Positions 33,041 through 45,941 of a stretch of 64,000 nt of DNA are shown here, piece after piece (the stretch's first letter is position 1; the number at the start of each line of letters is the position of its first letter). The stretch comes from Bathymodiolus brooksi (Eukaryota; Mollusca; Bivalvia; Mytilida; Modiolidae). The notes beneath the pieces are model-generated. The model was not told the origin of the DNA. It made no database searches and saw only the letters and a program-made list of their open reading frames with translations. The position numbers and the translations under genes were made by a program. The stretch lies in assembly GCA_963680875.1 (NCBI GenBank), contig OY804579.1, positions 15,887,506 through 15,951,505 on the forward strand. Direction: 5' to 3'.

Positions 33041-35607
33041 TTGACTTTAAACTACCTGGTGAATGTTATTCCAGGCATTCTAATCTTTTGACTTTAAACT
33101 ACCTGGTGAATGTTATTCCAGGCATTATAATCTTTTGACATTAAACTACCTGGTGAATGTTATTCCAGGCATTCCAATCTTTTGACTTTAAACTACCTGG
33201 TGAATGTTATTCCAGGCATTCTAATCTTTTGACTTTAAACTACCTGGTGAATGTTATTCCAGGCATTCTAATCTTTTGACATTAAACTACCTGGTGAATG
33301 TTATTCCAGGCATTCTAATCTTTTGACTTTAAACTACCTGGTGAATGTTATTCCAGGTATTCTAATTTTTTGACTTTAAACTACCTGGTGAATGTTATTC
33401 CAGGCATTCTAATCTTTTGACATTAAACTACCTGGTGAATGTTATTCCAGGCATTCTAATCTTTTGACATTAAACTACCTGGTGAATGTTATTCCAGGCA
33501 TTCTAATCTTTTGACATTAAACTACCTGGTGAATGTTATTCCAGGCATTCTAATCTTTTGACATTAAACTACCTGGTGAATGTTTTTCCAGGCATTCTAA
33601 TCTTTTGACTAAACTACCTGGTGAATGTTATTCCAGGCATTCTAATCTTTTGACTTTAAACTACCTGGTGAATGGTATTCCAGGCATTCTAATCTTTTGA
33701 CTTTAAACTACCTGGTGAATGTTATTCCAGGCATTCCAATCTTTTGACTTTAAACTACCTGGTGAATGTTATTCCAGGCATTCTAATCTTTTGACATTAA
33801 ACTACCTGGTGAATGTTATTCCAGGCATTATAATCTTTTGACTTTAAACTACCTGGTGAATGTTATTCCAGGCATTCTAATCTTTTGACATTAAACTACC
33901 TGGTGAATGTTATTCCATGCATTCTAATCTTTTGACTTTAAACTACCTGGTGAATGTTATTCTAGACATTCTAATCTTTTGACTTTAAACTACCTGGTGA
34001 ATGTTATTCCAGGCATTCTAATCTTTTGACATTAAACTACCTGGTGAATGTTATTCCAGGCATTCTAATCTTTTGACATTAAACTACCTGGTGAATGTTT
34101 TTCCAGGCATTCTAATCTTTTGACTAAACTACCAGGTGAATGTTATTCCAGGCATTCTAATCTTTTGACTTTAAACTACCTGGTGAATGGTATTCCAGGC
34201 ATTCTAATCTTTTGACTTTAAACTACCTGGTGAATGTTATTCCAGGCATTCCAATCTTTTGACTTTAAACTACCTGGTGAATGTTATTCCAGGCATTCTA
34301 ATCTTTTGACATTAAACTACCTGGTGAATGTTATTCCAGGCATTATAATCTTTTGACTTTAAACTACCTGGTGAATGTTATTCCAGGCATTCTAATCTTT
34401 TGACATTAAACTACCTGGTGAATGTTATTCCAGGCATTCTAATCTTTTGACTTTAAACTACCTGGTGAATGTTATTCCAGGCATTCTAATCTTTTGACAT
34501 TAAATTACCTGGTGAATGTTATTCCAGGTATTCTAATCTTTTGACATTAAACTACCTGGTGAATGTTATTCCAGGCATTCTAATCTTTTGACTTTAAACT
34601 ACCTGGTGAATGTTATTCCAGGCATTCTAATCTTTTGACTTTAAACTACCTGGTGAATGTTATTCCAGGCATTCTAATCTTTTGACTTTAAACTACCTGG
34701 TGAATGTTATTCCAGACATTCTAATCTTTTGACATTAAACTACCTGGTGAATGTTATTCCAGGCATTCTAATCTTTTGACATTAAACTACCCGGTGAATG
34801 TTATTCCAGGCATTATAATCTTTTGACTTTAAACTACCTGGTGAATGTTATTCCAGGCATTCTATTCTTTTGACTTTAAACTACCTGGTGAATGCTATTC
34901 CAGGCATTCTAATCTTTTGACTTTAAACTACCTGGTGAATGTTATTCCAGGCAGTCTAATCTTTTGACTTTAAACTACCTGGTGAATGTTATTCCAGGCA
35001 TTCTAATCTTTTGACTTTAAACTACCTGGTGAATGTTATTCCAGGCATTCTAATCTTCTGATTTTAAACTACCTGGTGAATGTTATTCCAGGCATTCTAA
35101 TCTTTTGACTTTAAACTACCTGGTGAATGTTATTCCAGGCATTCTAATCTTTTGACATTAAACTACCTGGTGAATGTTATTCCAGGCATTCTAATCTTTT
35201 GACTTTAAACTACCTGGTGAATGTTATTCTAGACATTCTAATCTTTTGACTTTAAACTACCTGGTGAATGTTATTCCAGGCATTCTAATCTTTTGACATT
35301 AAACTACCTGGTGAATGTTATTCCAGGCATTCTAATCTTTTGACTTTAAACTACCTGGTGAATGTTATTCCAGACATTCTAATCTTTTGACATTAAACTA
35401 CCTGGTGAATGTTATTCCAGGCATTCTAATCTTTTGACTTTAAACTACCTGGTGAATGTTATTCCAGGCATTCTAATCTTCTGACTTTAAACTACCTGGT
35501 GAATGTTATTCCAGGCATTCTAATCTTTTGACTTTAAACTACCTGGTGAATGTTATTCCAGGCATTCTAATCTTTTGACTTTAGACTACCTGGTGAATGT
35601 TATTCCA
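33033..35607. repeat. 47-bp satellite array, ~55 units, with higher-order structure
   Basis: The unit contains GGCATTCTAATCTTTTGACT, TTAAACTACC and TGGTGAATGTTATTCCA. Units differ mainly by GACTTT/GACATT. A marker group (TGTTTTTCCA followed by a 45-bp unit lacking two bases, then AATGGTATTCCA) occurs at 33,581 and 34,096, a 515-bp spacing of eleven units; the next units match in order for six to seven units. The unit resembles the R2 segment TGGAATAACCTTAATCAGGT on the opposite strand. Confidence 0.95.
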
Positions 35608-35879
35608 GAAAGCATCATGTGTTCTAAGCTAGATATAGGTCCGATTTTATTATATTGAAAAATTGGACTATTGAATAGCACATCTGACTGTCTGTGAAAC
35701 GCAACTCTGCATATTCCATCTAGGAGTTGTCAAATGCCACTTATGTTTAAATATCAGACTTCACAGAGTAATATATTCAACATAGAGTTCAAACTGTGGT
35801 TCTCTTTTCATAGTATAGAAGTACTATGTTTATATTGGAAAAATTATTCAAGTTAATTTAAAAAAAAGTAAATATCTAT
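35608..35879. other. End of the R2 copy, then non-coding
   Basis: Directly after the last array unit come AAAGCATCATGTGTTCTAAG and CTAGATATAGG, equivalent to the R2 part that follows TTCCAG elsewhere. Confidence 0.5.
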
Positions 35880-36060
35880 TTTAGTGCCCACGACCTCTTT
35901 CTGGAATAACCTTCACCTTTGTCAAAAAATGTGAGAGCCAAATAATATAAAATCTTTGGGAACAAGATAACCAAAGGGTTTATCAGAATACCCAAAATCT
36001 ACTAAGGCTACCTATGTCTGAGAGAGATCAACATTAGCTTTAATAATATTGTATACTTAG
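35880..36060 (+). repeat. R2 dispersed repeat
   Basis: GTGCCCACGACCTCTTTCTG, GAATAACCTTCACC and GGCTACCTATGTCTGAGAGA in R2 order. Confidence 0.7.
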
Positions 36061-36084
36061 GGCAATAATATATATTCTTGAAAA

Positions 36085-36250
36085 GTTTGAAGATACCAAA
36101 GCGTTAATTAGAAGCCGTAAATCGAAGAAGGATAGACAATGTAATGGCCAAAAGAAAAGGGACAAAGAATGATTAACAAAGCATTACATGGGAAGCTAAA
36201 GATCAAGCTACACGAACCCAACTAAAAACCGGGGTGAATAGTTCTGAGCA
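36085..36250 (+). repeat. R1 dispersed repeat, shortened
   Basis: GTTTGAAGATACCAAAGCGT to ACCGGGGTGAATAG. Confidence 0.8.
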
Positions 36251-36261
36251 AAGCCTCACAA

Positions 36262-36475
36262 GAAAAACTTGAAGATGCCAAAGGGGTAATCAGAAGCTGT
36301 AAATCGAAGACACACAGATAATACAGACAATACAATGACCAAAAGAAAATGGACAAAGGGACAACAATGATCTACACATTGTTACACATAAAACTAAAGA
36401 TTGAGCCATATGAACCAAACTAAGCAAACCCTGGGGTTAGCTCAATTGCTCCGGAAGAGCAAGCAGTTCACATAT
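36262..36475 (+). repeat. R1 dispersed repeat
   Basis: CTTGAAGATGCCAAAGGGGT to AGAGCAAGCAGTTC; head-to-tail with the previous copy. Confidence 0.8.
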
Positions 36476-36514
36476 ATTAAACATTGAATTGAAAATCATG
36501 CTCTTTGAAAATAA

Positions 36515-36640
36515 ACGTTAGAGGATATCGAAGGGGCAATCAAAAATGAAAAATCCAAAGACACTGGCAACATAAGGTACACAAGACACCGCTATGCACA
36601 ACCAAACGCAAATAACGTAAATAAGACATGACAAGTTATA
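36515..36640 (+). repeat. R1-related fragment (subfamily b)
   Basis: GAGGATATCGAAGGGGCAAT and GACACTGGCAACATAAGGTA match the start of the 30,250 copy. Confidence 0.7.
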
Positions 36641-37127
36641 TATTCCATTTGATGAGTGATTTGTGATCCTGCTAAATTTACTACTTGATGGATTGGTATA
36701 GACGTTTTCTCTGAAATAAAGGATACATTAAAGATAAGTTCAGATAACATGTCCAGGGAACCACAATCCGTCAGTCATACGCTTGACGATCACAAGATCA
36801 TCTCAAAATAAATCCGAGGTGTCCCACGAGAAATTCCAACACTAATGAAACAGTATATCATCAATTCACTAGAATTGTTTGATCAGTTTGATCAAGCGGC
36901 ATATAATTGAATCGGATTAAGATGGAAATTGAACAAGAAAGTACGCATAGCAGCGGTTTGTCTAACAATGAATGGTGATATGAAGGAGCAGTTCGTGGTG
37001 AAATCTCATCCACACCAAATGATTCCAGAACTCTAAAAGATGTTTTTGATATCTCAAATGATACTGGATATTTTCCCCTTTTACGTAGCTTTTCCTGCTA
37101 TCTCCGACAAGACTTGTACCGGGTTTG
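36641..37127. other. Intergenic, no recognised feature
   Basis: No supported ORF; minus ORF 36,962-37,183 lacks any domain. Confidence 0.4.
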
Positions 37128-37372
37128 ACCATACGAGTGACACGTGGGTGTCTTATAAGAAACAGGAACTGCGTACCCTTCACAATAAACCTGTGCTCAC
37201 TCCCGGTTTTTTTGTGGGTCTGTGTTGCTAATCTTTTTAGTTTCTGTGGTGTACTTTTCTATGCTTTGTTTATTTTCGTCCTGTGTTTTGTGTACCCAGT
37301 GTTCCAGGTGTGTCTGGGTTGTCTAGTTCTCGATTGCCCGCACCTTCGGATTATTCTGACGTTTATTTGACA
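37128..37372 (-). repeat. R1-related repeat, subfamily b (minus)
   Basis: GACACGTGGGTGTCTTATAA, CAGGAACTGCGTACCC and GTTCTCGATTGCCCGCACCT, the reverse of the 30,250 subfamily. Confidence 0.75.
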
Positions 37373-37917
37373 ACTCGGAAAACCAGACGTTCTTAACTGA
37401 AACGTTAACTTCTAAAAGAACCAGATATAGTATAGAAAATATCAAACGTGTTCGAACCAGTCTTGTCACTGTAAGAAATTATTGATTAAATTGTAAAATA
37501 GCGATGGTCAACAGTTTTATTTATTTTTGGGGTGTTGTATATAGTATGTTGTCAACTTACCTATTGTACGTTACTTTTACTTTGTTTATCATATAAGCCT
37601 TCATGTAGTAAGGTCTTGTTCAGATATTTGTTTTTATATTGGTTTGTTGTTTTTGGAGTTGCCATAACCGTGACAGAGAATGCTATGATAAGCAGCTTAA
37701 TTTATTGGGCTAATGGCTTTTGACTCAGGATTCAACTTTTTAATTCTGGTCATGTATTTAGTGCGTATTAGTCGCATGAATTTGCCACAAAATGATCTCT
37801 TCTGAAACAAAATGGTCCTGAAGCAAATTACAATTGAAAATAGAAGGCATTCCAATTTCATTGTTAAATGCACATTAATTGAATAAATCGCTAAATTGCT
37901 AATGAAATTATATATTA
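37373..37917. other. Intergenic, no recognised feature
   Basis: AT-rich, no repeat or coding signal recognised. Confidence 0.4.
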
Positions 37918-38065
37918 ATAACGTAGATATCACAATTAGTGCGCATGACGCATTTTTGGAATTACCTTCATCAGGTGACGCTCAAAATCGAAAGATTGGA
38001 AAGACAAATAATTTAAAGTTTTGGGAGCAATAAAACCAAAGAGCCTAAAATGAATGCCCATATTT
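37918..38065 (+). repeat. R2 dispersed repeat
   Basis: ATAACGTAGATATCACAATT, GTGCGCATGACGCAT, AGATTGGAAAGAC. Confidence 0.8.
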
Positions 38066-38237
38066 ATTTGTAAAGATTGAATACATTACCTGTCTCTTAA
38101 TTAATTGACTATGAGTTGTCAAACTAATTACATCACTTAATGTGGTCGTGCCAAGGAATCGTTTTAACTAGCCAATAGGTAGAACTGCACGCCATTTTCG
38201 ATTTTTAGCATACATTCTGTTACAGGCATCATGAAAT

Positions 38238-38340
38238 AAAAACGTAGATATCAAATTTAGTGCGCACGACGCGTTTCTGGAATAACCTTAATCAGGTACG
38301 CTCAAAATCTAAAGATTGGAAAGCCATATAATTTAAAGAT
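38238..38340 (+). repeat. R2 dispersed repeat
   Basis: AAAACGTAGATATCAAATTT, GTGCGCACGACGCGTTTCTG, GAATAACCTTAATCAGGTAC, AAAGATTGGAAAGCC. The clearest R2 core in the window. Confidence 0.85.
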
Positions 38341-39805
38341 TCAAAAGATGTCCAGTGTATTGGTGTATATTTTAACATGCAACGGCAATGTTACATAAAT
38401 AAATTGTTAAATTAGTTTTGATGTCATATGTTTTTTCTCTCCAGATTTTGGCAATGATATGGTGATCAGTCATTCTCTTTAACATGCAATGACAATGTTA
38501 CATTGTTAGATTATAGTTTTGATGTCAGATAGCATTTTTCCCAGCTCTTTGCAATGATATGGTGATTCGTCATTCTCTTGTCAATTTAACTATAAACATC
38601 ATACATGTCTTGGGTCTATTTTTCGTTTTCAACACATTTCCTTTACGGGGTCTTTTAGTTCTTTAATTTGTTCTCCATTTCTTGTATTTATATTATCACG
38701 GTTTATTTCTCTAATGTATGTATTCCTGTGTAGGGTGGATCACGATATGAATTATGTTTCTTACGACATATAATAAAATGAAGAAAGAAAACACCACATC
38801 GTCATAATTATATACAGTTCTAAAATCCAATCGAAATATCGCTGAATCTACATTCGTAACATATGCCTACATGTACACAACCACTCACTCCCCTGACAGG
38901 AACTTGATTTAAAATGTGGTGGTCATGCCAGTGTTTTCCTGTGGTGGTCATGCGCAGTGTTTTCCACACGTACATGTGAGTAAAATAGTGTTTTTCCATA
39001 TACGAGTATAATGTCACCCTAAGATATAATTGGTTGGTCAGCATTGTTGTTAAGAAAGATTAGTCCAAATCTTTCTTCTTTGTAATAATCTAATTATTTT
39101 CTCCCTTGGTGTTACCCTAACATATATATATATAACAACATCTTCTCTAACATATATATATATATAACAACATATTCTCCTGTTTTCCTTGTTATTGTTC
39201 AAAATTTACATCTCAAACAGACTTCGTTCACAAACTACCAAACTACTTGTTCAGTAATCGTCGTTAATTAATAAACACACACAGTTACTGTTTACCCTGC
39301 AACTTCTAAATATCTCAAATGTTCATTATATTTTGAAATTATTACAATTAACTGAATTATATTATATTGAAAACTAAAAACTATGGAACCCAAACCTAAA
39401 GCTAGAAATGATATATATCATTAAAATGATACTTATACTAAATCGATATAGATTTTTTCCAAGTGCTTTTTCCAAATTCTGTAACAGGTTGAAACTGAAA
39501 AGCCGGAACGGAACAACGGCATTATACAGGCAATACGTGTACCAGTGATAATAAAAAGAAGCGAACTAGATAATATATTTACCGTTGTAAGTTGTTTTTT
39601 ATCTACATATTTTATATGTGTCATGTAATATTTTGGAAAATGTCTGTAATTATGCATACACAAATCATTTTTCTTGTAGGTTATTATTTAATTAATTGTC
39701 CCTAGTCTAAGTAAAGAATACTCCTGTTAATTGATATTAGTGTTGTATTCTTTCTCACATACCTCATTTATTTATGCTGCTTCGCATCATTTTTGGTTAT
39801 AACCC
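38341..39805. other. Intergenic, short local duplications only
   Basis: An ~85-bp phrase (AACATGCAATGACAATGTTA, GCAATGATATGGTGATTCGT) is duplicated at 38,375-38,575. (TA)n tracts lie near 39,125 and 39,155. No gene. Confidence 0.5.
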
Positions 39806-39807
39806 GA

Positions 39808-41020
39808 TAACAGTGATCACTGTTCCACCCTTTGTGAGATAACAGTGATCACTGTTCCATCCCTTGTGAGATAACAGTGATCACTGTTCCACCCCTTGTG
39901 AGATAACAGTGATCACTGTTCCACTCCTTGTGGGATAACAGTGATGACTTCCACCCCTTGTGAGATAACAGTGATCACTGTTCCAGGCCTTGCGAGATAA
40001 CAGTGATCACTGTTCCATCCCTTGTGAGATAACAGTGATCAATGTTCCACCCCTTGTGAGATAACAGTGATGACTGTTCCACCCCTTGTGAGATAACAGT
40101 GATCACTGTTCCACCCCTTGTGAGATAACAGTGATCACTGTTCCATCCCTTGTGAGATAGCAGTGACCACTGTTCCATCTCTTGTGAGATAACAGTGATC
40201 ACTGTTCCACGCTTTGTGAGATAACAGTGATGACTGTTCCACCCCTTGTGAGATAACAGTGATGACTTCCACCCCTTGTGAGATAACAGTGATCACTGTT
40301 CCATCCCTTGTGAGATAACAGTGACCACTGTTCCATCCCTTGTGAGATAACAGTGATCACTGTTCCATCCCTTGTGAGATAACAGTGACCACTGTTTCAC
40401 CTCTTGTGAGATAACAGTGATCACTGTTCCACCCCTTGTGAGATAACAGTGACCACTGTTTCACCTCTTGTGAGATAACAGTGATCACTGTTCCATCCCT
40501 TGTGAGATAACAGTGACCACTGTTCCATCCCTTGTGAGATAACAGTGATCAATATTCCACCCCTTGTGAGATAACAGTGATGACTGTTCCACCCCTTGTG
40601 AGATAACAGTGATGACTGTTCCACCCCTTGTGAGATAACAGTGATCACTGTTCCATCCCTTGTGAGATAACAGTGACCACTGTTCCATCCCTTGTGAGAT
40701 AACAGTAATCACTGTTCCATCCCTTGTGAGATAACAGTGATCACTGTTCCACCCCCTGTGAGATAACAGTGATCACTGTTCCACCCCTTGTGAGATAACA
40801 GTGATCACTGTTCAACCCCTTGTGAGATAACAGTGATCACTGTTCCATCCATTGTGAGATAACAGTGACCACGGTTCCATCCCTTATGAGATAACAGTGA
40901 TCACTGTTCCATCCATTGTGAGATAACAGTGACCACTGTTCCATCCCTTGTGAGATAACAGTGATCACTGTTCCATCCATTGTGAGATAACAGTAACCAC
41001 TGTTCCAACCCTTGTGACTA
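39808..41020. repeat. 32-bp array of 16-bp palindromes, ~38 units
   Basis: Most units carry the perfect palindrome AACAGTGATCACTGTT followed by CCACCCCTTGTGAGAT. Variants with GACCAC, GATGAC or a lost TGT break the symmetry. Minus-strand ORFs with MITVISQG repeats are effects of the array. Confidence 0.95.
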
Positions 41021-42163
41021 TCATCTTTAGAATTCGCTTATTGGAAAATGTGGTGGGATTAAACCGGTTGAGATCCCACCCCTCTTGATAATTGAATTCT
41101 CAACGGCAATACAGATATAATAGTACCGCAAATTATTTCTGTAGGCCTTCTAGTTTTCGAGTTTAATGTACCGCGATAACATGCGGCTAAAAATGAGTTC
41201 AAATCATAGATAAATGTTTGTATTTTCATATTCGTTTGCTCGTACGATGTTTCTGTGGTCACATTTTTAGTTATCTAGGTGTTATTATAGGTACCCCTTG
41301 ATACAAACATTTAGTAGCTATTTTCAAATACGACCTATTCCTTTTTATCAACATTCGTGAGCATGTGTCACATTATTTTTCGAAAGACGAAACATAAAGT
41401 ATTAACACCAGATAGTACAAATCTGTTGATAATGATTCTTTTTAAAGATTTAGAATAATAAATTTTGTTATTTTTCTATGCATTTTTTTACATAATTTTC
41501 ATTGATAATCTGAACAATTGTTATGAAATTGCGCCTTGTTATAACAAAAAGACAATTATATGTTGTAACGCTGCTCCGTGTCAAATTTCACAATTTTATA
41601 CAGTGCTATTTCGAAATAAATCGAGAAAAAAAAAACTCTACCTACAAAGGCGGCTTTTAATGCGGAAATTTTACCAATCCGATAATTGATAGGAGTGTTA
41701 CTGTGTTCGGTCACTAAATAGGACAATTGACTCGATAAATCAGTTTTTGAAACGTCGTGTCATAAGCAAATATTGACGACTAGTTATATTTACTTGTTAT
41801 TTTATGATAAATGAAATGCATTTGAGCGCTTCACTTTAGTAACTTTTGTTGTAAATAGTTTGTTTAACTTGTTATTATTTTCGACTGTTTGTAATACACA
41901 AAGCGAACCCTTGGGATACGATATTTTCCGGTTTTTACTGGTATTTTGTAAATAACTGATTTGTTTCTATTTTTCGGTTTTCTTTGTTTTTATTTTGTTA
42001 GAGAAATAGAGAGTTGGTATTAAGTTGATTTTGTTTCAAAATGTGATCAGTTCTGAGCTACGGAGTTTTACACAAATTTTGTGTACATATTGAATTTGTT
42101 AATTTGTGTTCTTCATATATTATATTGGTTATTAGTTTTGACAACCAAGTTTATTAAGATATT
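41021..42163. other. Upstream region of the 42-kb pseudogene
   Basis: Near 41,050-41,082 GTGGTGGGAT and ATCCCACC form an inverted repeat around TAAACCGGTTGAG. No promoter motif or element terminus could be identified with confidence. Confidence 0.4.
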
Positions 42164-44661
42164 ATGGCTAATTTTGAGAGTCCAGTAAAACTCGACCCCT
42201 CTAACCCCAAAAAGAAAAGAAAACATTTCATGGGACAAATGCATCGTTTGTCAACGCGTTTCACTTGAGCAGACAGTAAATATGAGAGATGTTGGGAAGA
42301 GCAGTTTTGTAGAGGCAATGTCTACACGCAAAGATTCCGTTTTTGAGAAAGTGATTCAAGAATTGACTTGCCTCGAAAACGTATATTCTACCGATGTGAA
42401 GATTGTTTATCATCCATCTAGTTATCGATCTTATACGAGTAAACGAAATTGTCGAGTGTTTAAAGTTCAGCATAATCTGACGGATCCAGTTGAATGTCCC
42501 TATGACAAACAATATGAAAATAAGCTTAATAAAGTTCAAACTCGCTCGCTATTACCAACTGTCACTGTGGATATTAACACATGTTTCCTATGTAAAAAAA
42601 AAGACATTTAAAAAGGACAGAAAGCTGCACAAAAGGGAATCATGCGACCGCGTAAAGAAAATAGCGAGATGTGCTGAAGAAAGTAAAGATTTATCAATGA
42701 TGAAAATCATTGAAAGTGATGGTTTTATTGAACGTGCTGTTTATCATAATGGATGCGTAACGATTTATTTACTGAAGTTGAAACCGGCGAAAGCGAATAA
42801 AAACAACGATGAAAGTGTTCATGACATTGCTTTTAGTTCTCTCATTTCTAGTATTCACGACGACCTGTTTCTGCACAAGAAAGCATTTCTTATATCGTAT
42901 TTACTAGACAAATATCGATCATTTTTGCCTAATGACGTGCCAGATACCTACCCTTCAGCAAAACTTCAGGCAAAATTATTGGGTCACTTTGGTGACAGAA
43001 TTACAATTCAGCCACAGCGCGGTCAAGGCATGTCAAACATCATGTTCAGCTCGTGCTTAACAATAGGTGATGCTATTGCTGCAGCGGGTAAGCTAAAATC
43101 AATGTTAAGGCTGACTGAGATAGAACATGAGTTGGCCACAGAAACTTCTCAAGAGAGTCAAGAACACATACTTCATTCAGCTGCAAGCATTTTAAGACAT
43201 GATATTCAGAGTTTTGCTATCAACAACGAAGATTATCCAAATGCAAACGAAGTTTCACTTGCCATTTCCGTCGAAAAAATGCCTCAATCACTTCTTAAAT
43301 TTATCTGTTGGATAATAGATGAAAAGGCATACAAAGCTGCATCTGAACCGTATACTGTATCAATCGATAAAATCAGAAAGATTCTTGGAATTACAGAGTC
43401 GATAGTTTCGCTTTCCAAACATACTTTTACCCCTTTCCATCTAGGGTTGGCTGTACAGTTGCATCACGAGTTTGGTTCACGCGGATTGGTTGACAACTTG
43501 AATTCTCACGGTTTCTGTGCTTTCTATTCAGAGGTGAGACGGTTCCTTACAAGTGTTGCTTTGAAAGAGGAAGACAGCGTCAAAGGGGGCGTGCATGTCC
43601 CAGATGGCATTGTTCCTGTCTCTCAAGGTGGATGTCTCATACAAGAGGGTGCTGACAATATAGATATCAATACAGAGACAATAGATGGCAAGGACACTTT
43701 CCATTCTATGGCAAGGGCAGTTTTTCAAGCATGCCCATCACCTATAGACTCATGTATGCGACAGGTGTCTATCAAAAAGAGCAACGATAGAACCTTTCAT
43801 ATGACTAATGATGCTTCTTCACAAGCGTCATGCCTACCATTCTCAAAGCCAAATGTACGAGGAATTCCAAAACGTTTTCCCAAAGCTTTTGAAATAATTT
43901 CAAATTGTGCCGGACAAATGGAAAACGTTTCTGAAATTCTTTGGGTTATTTTGAGGTCACTTTCAAGATATATTGAAAATTTTCCAATGTCTGTAACTGA
44001 TGTCGAATGTCAAGTTATACCATTTTGGACTGGATATAACAGTTCTCTTTCGGAATACAGACCTGAGTATTCTATTGTGTCGTATGCTCCAATAGTAGAC
44101 GCAAAGCCAAGTGACATGTTAACGGTATATACAACCATGCGTAGGTGTCAAGAAATGACAAATTCTTTAGGACAAGCATATTCTATCCAAACATTTGACC
44201 AACAACTATATGCAATCGCGAAACAGGTTGAATGGGCTAAACAGGAGACATTTAAATCTCATATTCTCCGGTTAGGAGGCTTTCATACAATGTCGTGCTT
44301 TGTTGCGTCAATTGGTAAACTTTGGGGTGATGGTGGATTGAAAGATCTGTTGATTGAATCTTGAGTGTATGCAGCAGGAACAGTTGAGCAGATAATGACC
44401 GGCAAACAATTTAATCGTGCTGTACGGGCATTGACATTAGTATATGAAGCCTTATCCTTACTGTGGCTATCAGCTTTCTTTGAGTGGTGCAGAGAAAATG
44501 ATATTTTAACAGCGCTTAAAGACAAGTTGTCTCCTGTCCCGGCTTCGCCTCGATTTTTTAGAATTAATTATTTTTTGTTTAAATGTTTCTATGACTTACT
44601 CAACCCATCTTCAGCACCGTTAGAGCATCAAACAAATGTTTCCAAGAAGGACGACTGCTGA
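42164..44661 (+). pseudogene. Broken gene of an unnamed, probably transposon-derived family
   Basis: Fragments in two or three frames give one protein of roughly 800 residues. A start at 42,164 (MANFESPVKLDPSNPKKKRK) needs a frame change in an A-rich tract to reach WDKCIVCQRV and the 42,282 frame. A second change in an A9 run (42,594-42,602) splits a Cys/His cluster (CFLCKKK, then HKRESCDR). The main 624-codon frame runs 42,490-44,364 and is stopped by TGA at 44,362, where the same frame continues to 44,661. Conserved-looking points are FDQQLY (D570), GGFHTM (H599), WGDGGL, then VYAAGTVEQ and LTLVYEAL. I recall multicopy invertebrate proteins with this pattern; a DDE-like transposase fold is a guess. 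Confidence 0.6.
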
Positions 44662-45457
44662 TTGTAAATGTTTGATTTCACACAAAATTCTCGTTATTTA
44701 TGGTCAACAGGAAGTCGGAAATTAAGGCACTATAACTTAATAACTTACGCATGATAGCTTTGAAAATAACTTTGACTTATCAGCTACCAAATTATTGTAG
44801 AAAAAGTGAAAATACAAAAACCTGTTTGGATGTAGGTACCGTTTAAATTTTTGTTGTTAAATTTTAGGAAAATTAGATAGTTCAAGATTGACGCCATCTT
44901 AACATGGGTTGTATAAACATAACGATAAAAAATAGACCACAATCGTATCATTTGTCACATTATCGTAAAAATATATCCATTTTGTTTTCGTTTAGCAAAT
45001 TTAATTTTATTGGTTTTTTTTTCTGATTTTGAGATATGACCTTTAACCCTGATTTTAGAAAAACGTGACCATTTCTCATTCGTACGAATAAAATTTTCCG
45101 ATGCTCCCCATTATCCTCTTTCCAACGATATATAATTTAGCTGTATGTTCTCTCGGTACATTAAATCCATCTGAACAGTTTTCCATTTGCAGCACTATAA
45201 ACAAGCAATGAAAAGAACATAGCTCTATGGTCACCAAAAGAAAACAAGACCATAAGAGCTACAGAACCGCAGCTTTAGGATGCAGCTGTTATCCGTGCGT
45301 TTGCTTTTAGGATGTCCAAAAATTGTCAAGAACAAAGGATACATAATATTTCATCTTGTTTGATGGACGAGGTGAAAGGACACCTTTTTAAGGGACGACC
45401 CAAATTGTATCACACTCAATTTTGGGTTACTTTAACCAAGCGCTTTGAACTAACAGG
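44662..45457. other. Downstream non-coding
   Basis: AT-rich, no terminal repeat of the broken gene found. Confidence 0.4.
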
Positions 45458-45850
45458 GTCGTAAAAACGTAGATATCAAATCTAGTGCGCACGACGCGTA
45501 TTTCTGGAATAATCTTCATCAAGTACGTTCAATATTGAAAGATTGGAAAGCCAAATAAATTAAAGTTTTGAGAGCAATAAAACCATAGGGCCTAAACAGG
45601 ATAGCCTAAATCAGCAAAGGTCACCTATGCCTGTGGGAGGAGAACCTTTGTTTTATTAATAATTACATAATTTAAGAACTGTAAATTTCAGAAATAAATA
45701 TATCTATATAAAAATACATATCAGTGCTGAAGCACTGACTACTGGACGGATGATACCCTCGGGGATTGATAGTCCACCAGCAGAGGTATCGACCTAGTGA
45801 TAGTAATAAAAACGTAGATATCAAATTCAATGCGCACGACTTGTTCCTGA
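45458..45850 (+). repeat. R2 dispersed repeat, long copy plus a second start
   Basis: AAACGTAGATATCAAATCTA, CTGGAATAATCTTCATCAAG, AAAGATTGGAAAGCC, then GGCCTAAACAGGATAGCC, GATACCCTCGGGGATTG and CAGCAGAGGTATCGACC. A second R2 start begins at 45,808. Confidence 0.8.
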
Positions 45851-45941
45851 ATGTGTTCCGGTGAGCTTAAGTGATTGTTATTTAACAGCAAGTGAGATTT
45901 AAAAAACGTTGCTTTTGATTAGATGATAATAATGTCTGTTT

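Noticed and set aside
33033..35607. Centromeric satellite
   Set aside because: Only ~2.6 kb, flanked by R2 sequence; nothing shows centromere function.
39808..41020. CRISPR-like regular array
   Set aside because: Spacers are as repetitive as the repeats, the period is one 32-bp unit, and the genome is eukaryotic.
44362..44364. TGA as selenocysteine codon
   Set aside because: No SECIS-like hairpin was evident and the gene is already broken by frameshifts; a simple nonsense change explains it.
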